This document shows, piece after piece, positions 48,916-61,732 of a DNA stretch of 64,000 nucleotides. The notes under the pieces are model-generated. The model was not told the origin of the DNA. It worked only from the letters and a program-made list of their open reading frames with translations, and searched no databases. This stretch comes from Callaeas wilsoni (taxonomy: Eukaryota; Chordata; Aves; Passeriformes; Callaeidae): assembly GCA_013398955.1 (NCBI GenBank), contig VWPU01012687.1, positions 62,001 through 126,000 of the forward strand, in the 5' to 3' direction. The position numbers were made by a program, and so were the translations under genes. How positions within the stretch are numbered: position 1 is the stretch's first letter; each line of letters begins with the position of its first letter.

Positions 48916-51900
48916 AAAACCCCCTGTAAATAATAATTCTGTTCCCAAGGCATTTTTATTAACTAGGCACTTTAATTCCACTCTCCGGCTGGCTATATAC
49001 CGTTAACTCTTAATCCTTTCTCATGCCTTGGTCTTTCTATCTTCCTCATCTCTTTTGCTGCAGTCTTCTGAATTCCCTGCAGTTTCCCTGCTCCTCTGGC
49101 TGTGGGAAGCACAGCACACTACTCTGCATGCTCACACCACAGCCCCTTTTGAGCACATCATGAGGAGCAGTTTAGTTTTAGGTATGAGCACAGCTTTGAG
49201 CGACCTGAACAGTGCACTTGTCATACGCCTCATACCAGTTCTGCTAAGGGCAACTGTTCATTTCTAGACCAATATATTGTGTATTGTCCTCCTAAGGTTT
49301 CCCCTTATCCTTTTAACAACTGTCCTTTTCAGAAAGATACACATCTAGAGCTCTGTTGTTGTGTCTCAGTTATCTACAGATCACATATGATCAATGAAAA
49401 TCTCCTCTCTTTGCCCTGCCAGCTCTGCAAGCCTAACCTGGGATCTCACAATGAAACTAGGATCTTTCTTTGGTTATACATGATTCCCAGGAATCCTGTT
49501 TCAGCCTGAGCCTGAACTCTATTATCAACACAATTAAGGTGAATTTGAGCTGCCGTGTAAAGTTTTCAAAAGAGCTTACATGACCTCAGAGGCTGGGGCT
49601 TATTTTCAAAAGTGACTTGGTGCACTCAGAAGCCTAAGTGAATTAATTCTCTTATTAAATTGGTCCTCTCTTACAATTTAAATGCTTTTGAAAAGGGCAT
49701 TTAGGGTTCCTTCGGCATTTCAGGCATTTCTTGTGGGCTTCCAAGCAGGGATTCAGAGATGCAGTGAGGCAGGAGTCAGAGCGAGGAATGAATTATTTAT
49801 GAAATTTACAATACAATTTATATATTCTAGTTCCATAAAGCAAATGAACAGTGTTCACACTTCTCCTAGGGTGATTGGTCAAAGTCTCAGACAACCACTT
49901 AGAAATGTTTTTTCCTAATATAATGTACACAAGGTCAGAAGATACCAGATATGAATGCTATTTACGAAAACCCTATCTATTGTTTACATAGCTTACACAG
50001 CAAAGGAAAAGTTCTCACAGAATGAATGCAAGAAGAGAAAATTTCCCTGCTAACAGCATTTCAGCATCCACAATTTCTGACAAGATTCCTAATGTTATTT
50101 AGGTGCAAATGTATCAGACTTCATCTAGCACAGAAAAACTGGGAAGTACCAAGTTTAAATTTCAAACTAAAATTTGAGTTTAGGGCTGTAACGCCCAGAA
50201 AACTTATGCTGGAAACTAAGACAATTCAATCCCAAAAGCAGTGAGAATAAACATAAAACCCCTTCAGTCTTGGCTTAAAGGTAGTCACCGACTAAGCAAC
50301 TAGACACACTATGGTGGCTGCTGTAAATCCCTATTCAGGGACATTCACTGCAGCTGAAGGAAGTGACAGGACACAGCAACAAATAAGACACTCCATTATA
50401 TTAGAGAACGTTTCATCTGAGGCTCTGGCATTTTTGCTCTGTACTTGCCTTCGCTGTAATGGGTTACTTCTCTTTGTAGTTCTTAATGTCTTCTAAATAT
50501 TCCTGGTAAATACAAAACATTTTTAAATAGGCACATATTTTAAAATATTAAAAATATGCAAAAAATGCAGCATAGCCATGAAACAGTAATGGTTGCTTAT
50601 GGTTGTACTGATTTACTCCTGTTTGTCTGAGTTTTGCCTGGTAATATTATTAAATGTCCTGAAACTGAGGTCAAGAGAATTTTCTACTCAAAAGTTTTAT
50701 GCTCTGTCAACTAAATGGACTATGTTCCTCAATTAAAATGCAATTTTAAATAATTTTCTGTTTCTCTGTCATGCTCACTGTGGTTCTTCATTGTTTATAT
50801 TCTCTCGTCAGAGAATGTTGCTCACAAATAGCTACTGAAATGCTGATGGATGAAACGTACATTAGAAACAACCTTTAACCCAAGTGGGCAAATTAATCTC
50901 CCACAGAACAGTACTAATTCCATTGGAATTAGAATAGAGTTCATCAGTGCTGCATATAGTTGTCATGGAATGAGATTCACATCTGAACTCAAAGTGCACA
51001 CTATCCTACACTCTTAGAGAAAAGAAACAAGTCTGTTGGTGATCCAGTGTAACGTTGGAGAAAGATATAAAGAGCTACTTCACTTTAAACAGATTTATCT
51101 TTTCATTTAGTTTCAAGGTTTTTATTGCACCCTCAACTCTGCATCAATTCACACCAATGGAGAGAAAGTAGCAGAGATACTGAAGAAAAATCACTGCAAT
51201 ACTTTAACAGGCAAATAATCAGTTCACTGAACTTGTGGTTCAAGATGAGAAATTTATTTTCAGATTTCTCCCTCTGTGTGCTTAAACTTGCTTCTGATCT
51301 TACAGGATGCTCATCTTGGCATGGTTAGATGGCTCCTAGGGCCAGTGTGACTGCAGGAGCAGAAGCAGGCTGTCTTATGGCAGTGGATCACTGCACTTTG
51401 AGGAAGGGCTTGATGGAGTCTCTTAGGTATGATGGGATTTCAAAAGGAATAAACCAGGCAGGACCTTGTCTCTAGATCTTTTTTGTTTATATATTTTACT
51501 CCATGAGATTAGATGGCATTGGGATGCCAGCCCCTCAGATGTGATGCAGAGATCATTTGATTTTTCATACTTCACAGTGGTTCTCGGTGTGTTTTTGTAA
51601 TTAGGCATATTTAACTGTGCCTTGTTTTACTGCTGGAGGAAGAATCTCATTTGTCAGCAGTTTTAAGCTTTGCCAAATAAAGGCTTATTGGCAAACTGCA
51701 TTGAGCTCTCTGATAATAACCCAACTTTAGAAAACACACACCCTGCTGTGTTGTATTCAAGCCATGGTGCTGTTGAAATTAAAAGGGGAGACAATGCCTG
51801 CTTTCAAAAACTAGAGGTTCTTTGTATTCTAATAAAAGCCTAAATTAATGTTTTAAAAGGTTATTGCTATTTTTTACCAGCTAGCTGGCACTGTGTATAA

Positions 51901-53477
51901 ATCTTATTTAGGCAAGGTCCTACATTATTTCACTGTTTTTAACACATCAGCCAGTATCATACTGCCATGGATAATCAGTTCCTGAAATTCATTAGTCCAA
52001 CCCGTTAAATCCTTTTTGTTTAGCTTTAATAGCAGGGTATTTCTGTGTATTCGGGAATCTAATATATGATGTACATTCTGACAACACCAGCAGGGACCAC
52101 AAATATTTCTTACATAATCTAAAGGACATATGTTTGGCTTATGGCAAAAATAACCTCATCATTCCTGTGTTTTAGGTTGAGGTGTCCATGTGAGGTCCTT
52201 TTATAAGAGCAAAGTAATAGGAACTATGTATAATTTAATCTTGTTGGCTTTTAATACATTTCCTTCAGCTTTTAAAGAGTGCTCTAGGAAATGGAAAAAC
52301 ACACAGTCAGCTATGAAATTCTATGACACTGATGCAGTCAGGCTATAAAATATTCTTTGCATCTTAATTGCATTTTATATAGCTGTATAACCTCGTGTAA
52401 TTCTTAACTCTATAAATCCTAGCTCTGCATCCCGCTCTGGCAGCTTGGCGAGAGCGGCAGAGGAATGTTTCCCACAGTTCATTGTTCAGTTCAGTTGTGT
52501 GGGCAGCGCACAAACGTCAGGACTAAGCAGGAAACTTGCACTGAACTTTGCAAACTGCTTTTTGCAGACAAAGGATTCTCCTCATCCCTGTGGATGAACC
52601 TGATCTCGCACAATGAGATCCATATCTGAGCTCTTTCCAAAACCAGCCGTGATTTGACAGCCAGGTGAATGACAGAGCCTGTTTTATGTAGCTGATTTAC
52701 TTAAAGGTTTGGAGGACATTTTGAGGAGAAGAGAAGGTAGTTTTGTTGGTGTAAAACTGTGAGGACAAAGCAGGGCAGGACAGAAGCAAAATACCTATCA
52801 GGTGAGAGATCAAGCCAAAGCCAGAATAATCTTTCAGGCACCACCAACCATGTGAAACACTGACATAATGCGAGTGTGCCCGCAGTGATGCTGGACCCAG
52901 CAACACAGCAGATGCACTTACCAGTACTTTCTGCCCTCTGATCATCCTCTTCCAGTACGAGCTGCATCCACAGCCTGTGCCACACTCACAGCCTTGCACT
53001 TGCTTCCCCACTGTAAAACAGAGGCTGAAGAAAGAACACCCCTATGCAGAGACAGGAGACTGTGGTTTAAAAGTGAGGAAAAGAGTGGGAGGATCACAAA
53101 GCGATGATGGATGTGATCTGTTCAACTCTGTAGCATATTTCTAATAATAGAAGGTTTTTAGAATAGATAGACAGAGGCATAGCAGGATCCAGTGGCTGGA
53201 AACTGAAGCTGGATAAATTTAGATGAGAAATAATGCTCTGTCTACACTGCAGATTACAGCTCAGTGTTGAGATACATGAACATTAAATGAGCTAATTCAG
53301 AGAGCAAAAGCCATCCAACAGCAGTGGCAGGGAGATCCCAGATTGATATTTCTCAAGAGAATAAAAAAGCCTGCTCAGAGGTCTGTGCTACTGCAGCCCA
53401 GCCATTCCCAGCTATCCAGCAAGCTCACCAAGTACCCCAGGGCTTGGCCCGTGATCTGCACTGGAGGCGTAGCCCGT
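48916..53477. other. Anonymous noncoding DNA, AT-rich in parts
   Basis: No exon recognised. The portions 50.5-50.8 kb and 51.8-52.4 kb are AT-rich and look like possible conserved noncoding sequence, but nothing specific can be read. The longest frame is 104 codons (52697-53011 minus), unrecognised. Confidence 0.6.
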
Positions 53478-53609
53478 ATCACAGAATCACAGAATGGTTT
53501 GTGTTGGAAGGGACCTTAAACACCATCCAGTTCCAATCCCCCTGCCATGGGCTGGGATACTTTCCACTAGACCAGGTTGCTCAGAGCCCCCTCCAGTCTG
53601 GCCTTGTCA
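53478..53609 (-). repeat. CR1 LINE fragment (3' end), well preserved
   Basis: The plus strand reads 'atcacagaatcacagaatgg', then 'ttggaagggaccttaaacac', 'ccctgccatgggctggg', 'ccactagaccaggttgctca' and 'cagtctggccttg'. This is the least diverged CR1 wording in the window, so this is probably the youngest copy. The element is on the minus strand with its 3' end at 53478 and is 5' truncated at about 53609. Confidence 0.96.
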
Positions 53610-53765
53610 AGAGCAAGTGTAGCGGATATTGCAACATCTCATCAAGGAATGCTGAAATCACTGAGTGGCATGCTGTGTCTTGCTTTGCACATAAGATGTA
53701 GGCAGATTTTAAATGAAGAGCCCTTTCTTGTTTTGGGAATTCTGCATGGTTGCATAAAATGGATG

Positions 53766-53798
53766 CTGTTGAGCACCTGTTGAGAAGGTACTCAACAG
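53766..53798. other. CTGTTGAG/CTCAACAG inverted repeat, first copy
   Basis: CTGTTGAG occurs at 53766-53773 and again at 53777-53784. The second copy pairs perfectly with CTCAACAG at 53791-53798 across a six-base loop AAGGTA. The same arm sequences recur 680 bp downstream. Confidence 0.6.
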
Positions 53799-54446
53799 TT
53801 GGGGGTCAAGCTATTTGCATAGTTGAAAATTTCTGCTAAAGCAGCTGAAAAATCAGAATTTCCATGTCATGGTGAATTTTGATATTTTAGCATTTGGCTT
53901 CATTTTACTTCTGAAGATTTTTTTGGTTTCTTGTAGTGCTGAAATTCTGTAATCCTTTTTTCTTTGGAAATACTTTCCACAAAATATATTGCTTTTGACC
54001 AACCATCATTTCTGCAATGGAAAATCCTTTCTAACTGAAAAATTTCAAACTCCTCGCCACACAGTTGAAACTCATGGGTTAATCTCCATGAAGTTCCACA
54101 GGACCACCGTCTGCAGGAGGGACTTTTACAGCCTCTTTTAGAGAACAAAAATAAAGAGGAACTGACTTTAGCCCAAAGGGATTAATTGGTACCCTTATTT
54201 CATTAGGTTATTTAAAGCAAAGATCTCATTAAACTTTCATTGAAATAATGTTAGAAAAAGTCTGTAAGCTGCAGCTGTTAGGAAGAATTGAGAGGTCAGC
54301 AAATTACCAGTCGATAACAAAAAATAGTATTACAGTCTGAGAGAGGGAGAATAAAGGTGCAGAGTGGAGATTTGGGACCTTTTAATTCTCTGGTTTTATA
54401 TTTGTTGGCTATGTAGATGCTGATGTGCCACTTGCTCCGTATAAAG

Positions 54447-54473
54447 TCTGTTGAGCTAAGAAGGCTCAACAGA
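54447..54473. other. CTGTTGAG/CTCAACAG inverted repeat, second copy
   Basis: TCTGTTGAGC (54447-54456) pairs perfectly with GCTCAACAGA (54464-54473) across the seven-base loop TAAGAAG. The inner eight bases of each arm equal those of the hairpin at 53777-53798. The loops differ and the flanks do not match. Confidence 0.6.
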
Positions 54474-57400
54474 AGCTGAGGAGACCTCGCAAGTCTGGAG
54501 TGTCAAAATAAGACAAACTTGCTCATGTGGTTCTTCACTGAGGTTGTTTGGCTCTCTCTGGCCTAATTAGCTGCTGTGTTAGGGATGATTTATGTTCTCT
54601 TAGTTGGCCCTGTTGAAACTGCTCCACATGCACCATGCAGCACTAATGGAATAGTCTTGGCACCCCCGAAGTGACCGTGTGCACGTTGGGGTGAGACCAG
54701 GACAGCATGGCAGCGTGGGGAAGACAGCAGCGTTAAACCTCAGCTCCAGATGCCTTACATCACTTACAGCCTTTATGTTTCTCAAGCTGGAGTTTTGTAT
54801 TTATTTTGTATTAGACATATGGAAATTCAATTAGAAAGCCTTTCCACTGGGTTAGCTTGAGAAAGGGTTGAGTGATGGTTACTGCCTGGTTGGGTCTGGT
54901 TAGTTTTGGTGCACTTTCTGTGCTGTTTGGGCCTGTGTAAAGCAGTGTTTGAACCAAGGAGGCCAGACCCCATACAAACATCTTTCTGCGGTCTCTGTTG
55001 CTGTGAGATGGCAGGTCCACAGTGCAGCTCCTTTGCATTCAAGGGAATGCACAGTCTGCACTGAAGCTATTGGACACACCTTGGCCAGGCCGTGTTGCCG
55101 GCAGTCAGGATGCCTGAATTCCCATCTCAGTCCCGTGACCTCATCCCTCCCCTTCCCTGTGTCCTCCCTCCCCTCCTTGTCCTTCTCTGTGGCGGTTTGG
55201 GCTGTGCTGATTATCTGAGGATCAACAAAGCCTGGGCCCACCTGCCCAGGGCCAGGGCACCCACATGGATCCACATGTGCATCCACAGATGGTCCCTTCC
55301 CTCCAACACTGTTCCCAGAGGGCTTACTTAAATGTGAGCAGGAACAGTTTGCATTTGTGAGGATTTGGGGAAAAGAAGGGTTCAAAATGCTGTCCTGTTG
55401 CAGCATCATCTTCCAGCTCTACTTCCAGTAAGCAATGGGAAGTAGCTTACAATCAAGCGAACTATTTGCCAGAAAAATCAGATTTGAAGCCCTAAAAAGT
55501 GGAGTTGAATTGATTGTTCTTCCTTTACGGGACAGGAATGCTAATGGTGTCGTACTTTGGTGCCACTAAATGGACTAAATGCTCAACTGCTGCAGCCAGG
55601 GAGGGCTCTGCTTCTCTCCCTTCCCCTGCCTGTCCCCCACCACTCCCCTTCTGCTGGCACTGACAGTGTTCTGCCCCACCAGCAAACGTGTTCAGAAAGC
55701 TAGATCAGCAGAAAACTAGCCCTACAGAAAGGAGCAGAGAGCCGTCAGCTGGCTCAGATCTCCAGCCCAGCTCATCTGAGGCCAGAAAAATGCCAGTGCA
55801 CAAGGAAAAGTGGGAGGAGAGGAGCAGGGACCATTTTCAGTGGTGGTTATTGTTTAAATCAGAATAGTTCCTACAGAGCCACAACCTAAGATTTAGAAAT
55901 GCCAGAATGGGTACCCTGCCTCTATTAAGTCTCCCAGGCTGTCTGTCTGTTCCCATTCTAAGAGCTCAGACATCCTACAAGCTCTTCTGCAAGCCCCTTG
56001 CCTGTAAGCCTGTGCAGCTGCCGGCACATCAGCAGATCCAGCCTGGAAGAATTCTTGGCTGGGGGAATATTCTTATTTCTACTTGCTTTTTTCTATACTT
56101 ACATTGCGTTGCAAATGCTGATTGTGTTTTACCCTGGAGATTATAAATCCTAACAAAGTACACTGAAATAATTGAGCTATTTCAGTTAGCAGTTCCTAGC
56201 CAAAAGAGTTTGGGGGTTTTTTTTCTGTAAGTGAGGTTACAATCAGTGCTTGAAATTTGGCAACTGCTGAAGACCTGTGTAGTATCACTGAAAAAGGAAA
56301 AAAGTAGTTGTGAAGACAGGGAAATTTGACTTATATCATCAAACACCACTTCCAGGGCCTGTACCTATTGAGAATTTAGGCTCTCAAGTAGTATAGCTTC
56401 AGTAATTGTGCTCTTCTGGTTGCCAGTGGTAACGGTCCATGTGCACACTCCCAGTTCCTGACAGATACATGGAAATGTGACTTAGCATAACCCACTACAC
56501 TGAAGTATAACTTAGTTTATGATTACTGGAGTTATACCCCGTTTGTGAGGGACTGTGAACACGTGTACACATGCAAACATGCACGTGCAGAGTTGCCATG
56601 ACTGAGCCGACACATGCCAACATGTCACGCTGCAAGAGCTGTTACAAGTCTGAACTCGTGGATATGTTCCACTGGAGGAGAACCAGCATATCCATGCTGG
56701 GTCTAAGAAAATTGAAGTAACTTCTCCTGAATTGAATTTTGGTGTCTCATTCTGTTTCTATTATGAAAGAGAAGGGTGAGTGCTGACTTCGTTAGCCCTG
56801 TGTGTTGCTGCGTGAGGTACCACAGATGCGTAGAAAGCCCTGCAGCCACACGGACAGAATTGGGATGGTCTGAAATGGATGGAAGCTGTATTGAGACAGA
56901 TCCGTCTCCATGCTGAGTGTGATGTGTACATATATATTGATCTTTATGAATCTACCATTGATCTACCATTGAACTTGTATTGACAGAGGGTCAAATTCTT
57001 AGTTGAATTATAATGAAGTGTGATTCCATTAATTTCAGCTACTCCCTGGCATATCTGCATTTCTCTCACAGTTGTTAATATCTTGGTCCTTCAGGAACAG
57101 ACTTGCTTACTCTATTGGCATTGAAAAACAATCCTTGTCCTTGATGTTAGCTCCGTTTCACCTAGAGTGAAGCACTGGGATTTGCAGGCTAATATACAGT
57201 GTGTTCCCAGAAACACATATGCACAGTAAATATGTGTGTTTAAGGCTCACACAGCTCTCTCAAAAAACTTCTACCAGTGAATCTCACATGATCAATACTT
57301 GCATCTCTTCTAGGTTTTCACATTATGCATAGTGGTAGTAAAAGATGTTTTTAGTCTGTTTGAATAAATAGAGCTTGTGTCTGTTTTCATCGTTTGGGTT

Positions 57401-58290
57401 TTATCTCGGAAGACTTGTGCATGAGACTTGAGATTGTCCAGCAGATAAGTGAGAATTCCTTTCTCTAGAGTTCTTTCATGTTTGCTCCTCCAGTGGTTGC
57501 ACAGCCAGAGTTATCATCTGGTCAAGGCAGGTGCACAGACTTCAGTTTCCATGTAGACAGTGAATTGGCAGTTCTTTAAGGCCATGTGTGTGCTGCAGGA
57601 CCGGTGACCTCCCAGGGCTGCACACTCCTGGTCCCCTGTGCACCACACAGCGGGGTGGCGGGGGCTCTGACCCTTGTGGGGAAGACGGCCAAAGGGCAGC
57701 TCTGACATTTCCCTCTGCTTCTTTTTTCCTTGATGGAGAAAGCAGAGCATTCATGAGTCAGTTCCTTAGTGTTGCCAACCTCCGTCACTCATAAATCATT
57801 AATTGGGCATGCAAAGTCATTCCATTTGGGGCTTTTAGGGCTGTTGTGGTTTTTAACTCTGTATCTTTTGCCTCCTAGGTTGCAGGAGACTTAGGGTGTC
57901 TTTTTTAAAAACGTTCTTTTGTAGTTCCCAGTTTAAGCAGGTAGCAGTTCCATGTTCAGCAGCAGTCTCAGATGGACTGCATCTTCAACTACAAGGCAAC
58001 AAATTGGGATATATATGTAGGCTGGACTATGGGGTTTCCTCAGCCTCTCTTTGATCTCCTGACTATATTTCAGCTCCCAAGTCTGGCTTTTGAAATGTTT
58101 GGGTTTTTAAGAAACCAATAAACATTATAGAAAGACATCCCGAGCAGAGTTTATGTGGTCTCTTGTATTTTACAGTAAGCCAGAATTTCAAATACACCAG
58201 AAAACCCTATTCACTGTGGTCTTAAATAGCATTAGAATTGCCGTTTAGCCATTCTGCTACTCTGAATCATTAGGCTCCAGCAATGTAATG

Positions 58291-58420
58291 CCCATTAGAT
58301 CATCCAGTTCAGCTCCCAAACCCTGTCAGATTGTTCTCTACAAATATTTTCCTCATACGAGGTCTTGCATTCAGTTTACTACATCGTAGACTTTCCACTG
58401 CTTCCCTTGGAAAAGAGTGG
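58291..58420 (-). repeat. Probable ancient CR1-family fragment
   Basis: 'cccattagatcatccagttc' near the left end and 'ccactgcttcccttgg' near the right are in the order and spacing of the antisense 3' region of old CR1 families of turtles, crocodilians and birds (a 'cattagatcatctagtc' phrase, then 'ccaccacttcccttggtag'). The middle is too diverged to follow. The call depends on remembered consensus wording. Confidence 0.45.
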
Positions 58421-58649
58421 ATCAAGAATACTAGGAAACATCAAATCACATTGAATATGTCATTCCAGATTGTAAACAAACAAAGCTAAAAATAATTTCA
58501 GAACCATGTACAGTGGAAACCTTCCTCTTCCAAAAAAACTACCAAACAGCTACTCTAAGGGAGCTCTTGCATATCTTTGTATAGTTGTAGGTTTTCCTTT
58601 GTCAGATATTTTTATTTAAAATATAAGATAAGAAAGAATATGCTAGAAG

Positions 58650-59010
58650 CTCAGAACAATGGTTTCTCTTGGAGAGATAGAAAATGAAGCCGACTTGCGG
58701 TTCTGCTGCTTGTTTACGTGTCATCCTCCCTTAATGGTAAATAATTATAAGCAGAATCGAATGATAGATATCTGCTATGCTGAATTCCACTGTTCTGATT
58801 TAGTTACACTAAGCATGGAGGTTTTGAGTCTGATTTTTAAAACTGTCAGGCGCCAAATGGCATGCTTCACATTAGCCTGCAGTTCTGTACCTAATTTGCA
58901 TTCAGTTATGCAAATTAAACATTTGACTTGAGTAATCACACACAAATCAGCATGTCTGATCATTTGCACACATGCTTATTCACTTCATTTGCTCAAATAA
59001 AATGTATACT
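58650..59010. promoter_or_regulatory. Candidate enhancer with paired POU octamers
   Basis: A 26-bp inverted repeat at 58892-58917 is made of TAATTTGCAT, six spacer bases TCAGTT, and ATGCAAATTA. Each arm contains a perfect POU octamer (ATTTGCAT or ATGCAAAT) fused to a TAAT homeodomain core. Around it are further related words: cttaatgg and ataattat near 58730-58745, catttgcac near 58970 and catttgctc near 58988. Octamer plus TAAT is the target of POU homeodomain factors such as OCT and BRN proteins. The surrounding 350 bp are AT-rich with no named repeat, as expected for a conserved noncoding element. Activity is inferred. Confidence 0.45.
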
Positions 59011-61732
59011 CAAACTAAGTAGACAGCTTAGTCTGTAACCATTTTAGTAACCAGCTTCAGAATTTCTGAGGCTGATAACGTTTCTTAATAGGGCAGCTGC
59101 AAGCAATTAATAGTATAGGCATCTTTTAATAAAATTTCTCTTGTGCATTTTTGCATGCCTTTAGAATCTGTTAGTGATGGACATAGGGTTGCTTGAATAC
59201 ATGGAGAGTCAAATGCATGGAAGTTTGTTAAAGCTGACCTTCAGTTGTTTTTTTTTTGGTATGCTAAAAGCAAGTAGGGAAAAATAACCCTGAGGACTAG
59301 TTAGAATATAACCTGGTTGGGGCAGCTGAAGCAAGAAGTGCATCTACACATATGCTAGTTAGAAATGTGCAAATTTAGCCTTTTCCTGCAGTGAAAGAAG
59401 CAAAAAATAAAATTACTTTTGTATCAAATGTTCATTCTGTCAGTAGCATTCCACTGTTCCAGGAAGTTGCAATAATATGGATTGCTATCTGATGAAAGAT
59501 TATCAGCTTTTGGAAGAAATGTGAAATTATTTAGCAAATGAAGCAGAAAGTGGGGGTTCAAAATATTTCAAATACATTCAGCTCTTGAGGGAAAAGTGGC
59601 TGTTGGCACAGGCACAGAAAACTGCCTTGATACACTAACGGTCAACAAATCTATTAAAAATGCATTTGATAAGCAAGGTCTTTTGAAATTAAGATAGTTT
59701 TATTATTTCTTTGTGTACAAAATTGGAATGCAACCAGTTCTTGTAAATTAGATAAATAAACAGTTTAGGAATTAATCATTAAAAAAGATTCAAAGGAAAT
59801 ACTATTATTCCTCTGAGGCTGCTGTAGGACACGCTGCAGGGTGTGCAGTACCAAAGCTGCCTGCCTGCATGGTGAACTCTGAAGGCTGTTTGCCATAGGT
59901 AAACCATGTCTTGTATTGCATTCAAAAATGTTCAAGTAGATGAGAAAGGGGGGGACACGTGAACTGAAGGGAACTCCACAGTGAATTACAGAAAGCTGAA
60001 GTCCCTCTGAAATCATAATGGTGCTGAGATCTCTGCTTCTGTGTATACACTTAGGATTCTTTGGGGCATATTCATTGAGCCTTTAGTGCCCAAGGAAATG
60101 CACTCTCAGAAGCATCAGCTGTTGTTTTTAGGCATCATCATGAGTTAGATGTCACTTTAGTTAACCCATCTGCATTCCTCTTAGTCAAGCACATTAAGTC
60201 CATTGTGGCCAAGGTGGCCTGATTCCTGCGAAAACAATTCATGGTCAGGAGAGGAGCTGCTGATGCCTATGCAAGGCATCTTTACTTAAAAATGGACTCT
60301 TGCCCCAAAGGTCCGAGGTGGTCGTGGCAGTGACAGACATGCCAAGAAACAGTGCTCTCTCCCCACCATCCATCCATACCCTGCCACACACCTGCACAGA
60401 CAGCTGCAGGGAGTATTTATAAAACCTCAAGTGATAAAAAAAATGTAGTGTATAAAGCAAACCTGGAAGGCAGTTTTGATTGGCAGTCGTGCAGGCCCTG
60501 AGCATGGCTTGACTTTGGGGGAGGCTGGGAAGCTGCCTAGCCAGAGGCAGGCCCCATGACCTCAGACTAAACAGCCCCTTTACAAACAATGGGAGTGAGA
60601 GATAAGTTTTGCTTTGTTTTGGTCTCCATATTAATTGTGATTAAAAATAGAGCCCTCAGCAGTGGCAGAGAGCAAAACAAGTGTGGCATTGTTAGCTTTA
60701 TCAGGAGAAACAGGGAGCATGAAGGATGAAAACACGAGGCAAGAAGAGAGACCAAGGACTGTGTCAGTCTGGACCACCTGTTCCCTCAATCTACCTGCTC
60801 ATTTTTAGTGCAGGACAATAAGACATTTTTCTCCATGCTTTGTTCTTATATGAAAGTTTTAACCTGTCAGTAGTTAGTGCCTGGAGATGACAATCCTGTT
60901 CTCAGATCATCTATTCCTTGCCTCCAGTTCAGGATTACACAACTACAACTAAGTAATTTGGTGTTCTCAAGACTTTAGCACTGGTAGCAAAATCTCAGCC
61001 CCACTGGGATTTCCAATAACAACATATCCATCAGTTTCAACAGATTTCACCCAAGAGAAATAACATTCCAGCTTATTCTGAAAGTCTTGGCTGAGTTAAT
61101 CTCTAGAAGGTGAAGACTGCAACACCGTAGACTCAGCTGTGTAGGGGGATGCTTTTGACAGATCAGTGCTTACATTTTCTAGTGGTTTGTTTGTGGATGA
61201 ATTTGGGCTTAGTGATGAGAGAGGAGTTTGGAAGCTTCATTTGAAACAGTATGGGACAGAAATACCCAGAAACTGATCCCATCAGCATTCATTAGTGTTT
61301 GTTTTATTACACCAGCAGCCAATAACACCTCCAACACGAAAGCTCCATTTTCGTGGCTGTTATATGAACATAAATATAACAAATTATATTTGCAGACCAG
61401 AAGACAAGAGATCTTAAAAAACTTTTTTATATTCCTTCCAAAAGTATTTCTTAAATGCTCACCCCCAAACCAAGAGCAGTTTGAGATGAACAGAGTAAGT
61501 GAAAAAAAGCGCATTTTTTCATTTCGTTTCATAAACAGCAGAGATTTGAAGTCTGGACTGGCTGAGACCAAAAGTTTGTCTGATTCTGTATGTGATCACT
61601 CCTGGTGGTCATTATTATGCCGAGAGAAGCAAACACTAGCCTTCCCCACAATGCTGTCCCAGCCTCCAAGCATCTTTGGCTAAGCATCAATAAATGGAGT
61701 ATTTGCACTCAATAACTTGAATGGATTTTTTG
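59011..61732. other. Anonymous noncoding DNA
   Basis: No exon recognised. The frames at 61209-61571 (minus) and 61228-61683 (plus, 151 codons) overlap each other and have no motif. Confidence 0.6.

Larger units (their letters stand above)
53610..58290. other. Anonymous noncoding DNA
   Basis: A 169-codon minus-strand frame (54900-55409) overlaps plus-strand frames in a GC-richer segment and has no recognised domain. An 11-bp direct repeat ATCTACCATTG occurs twice in tandem at 56950-56971. No exon is recognised. Confidence 0.6.

Noticed and set aside
54900..55409. 169-codon minus-strand frame
   Set aside because: Plus-strand frames overlap it over the same GC-richer segment. Lack of stops is compositional and nothing in it is familiar.
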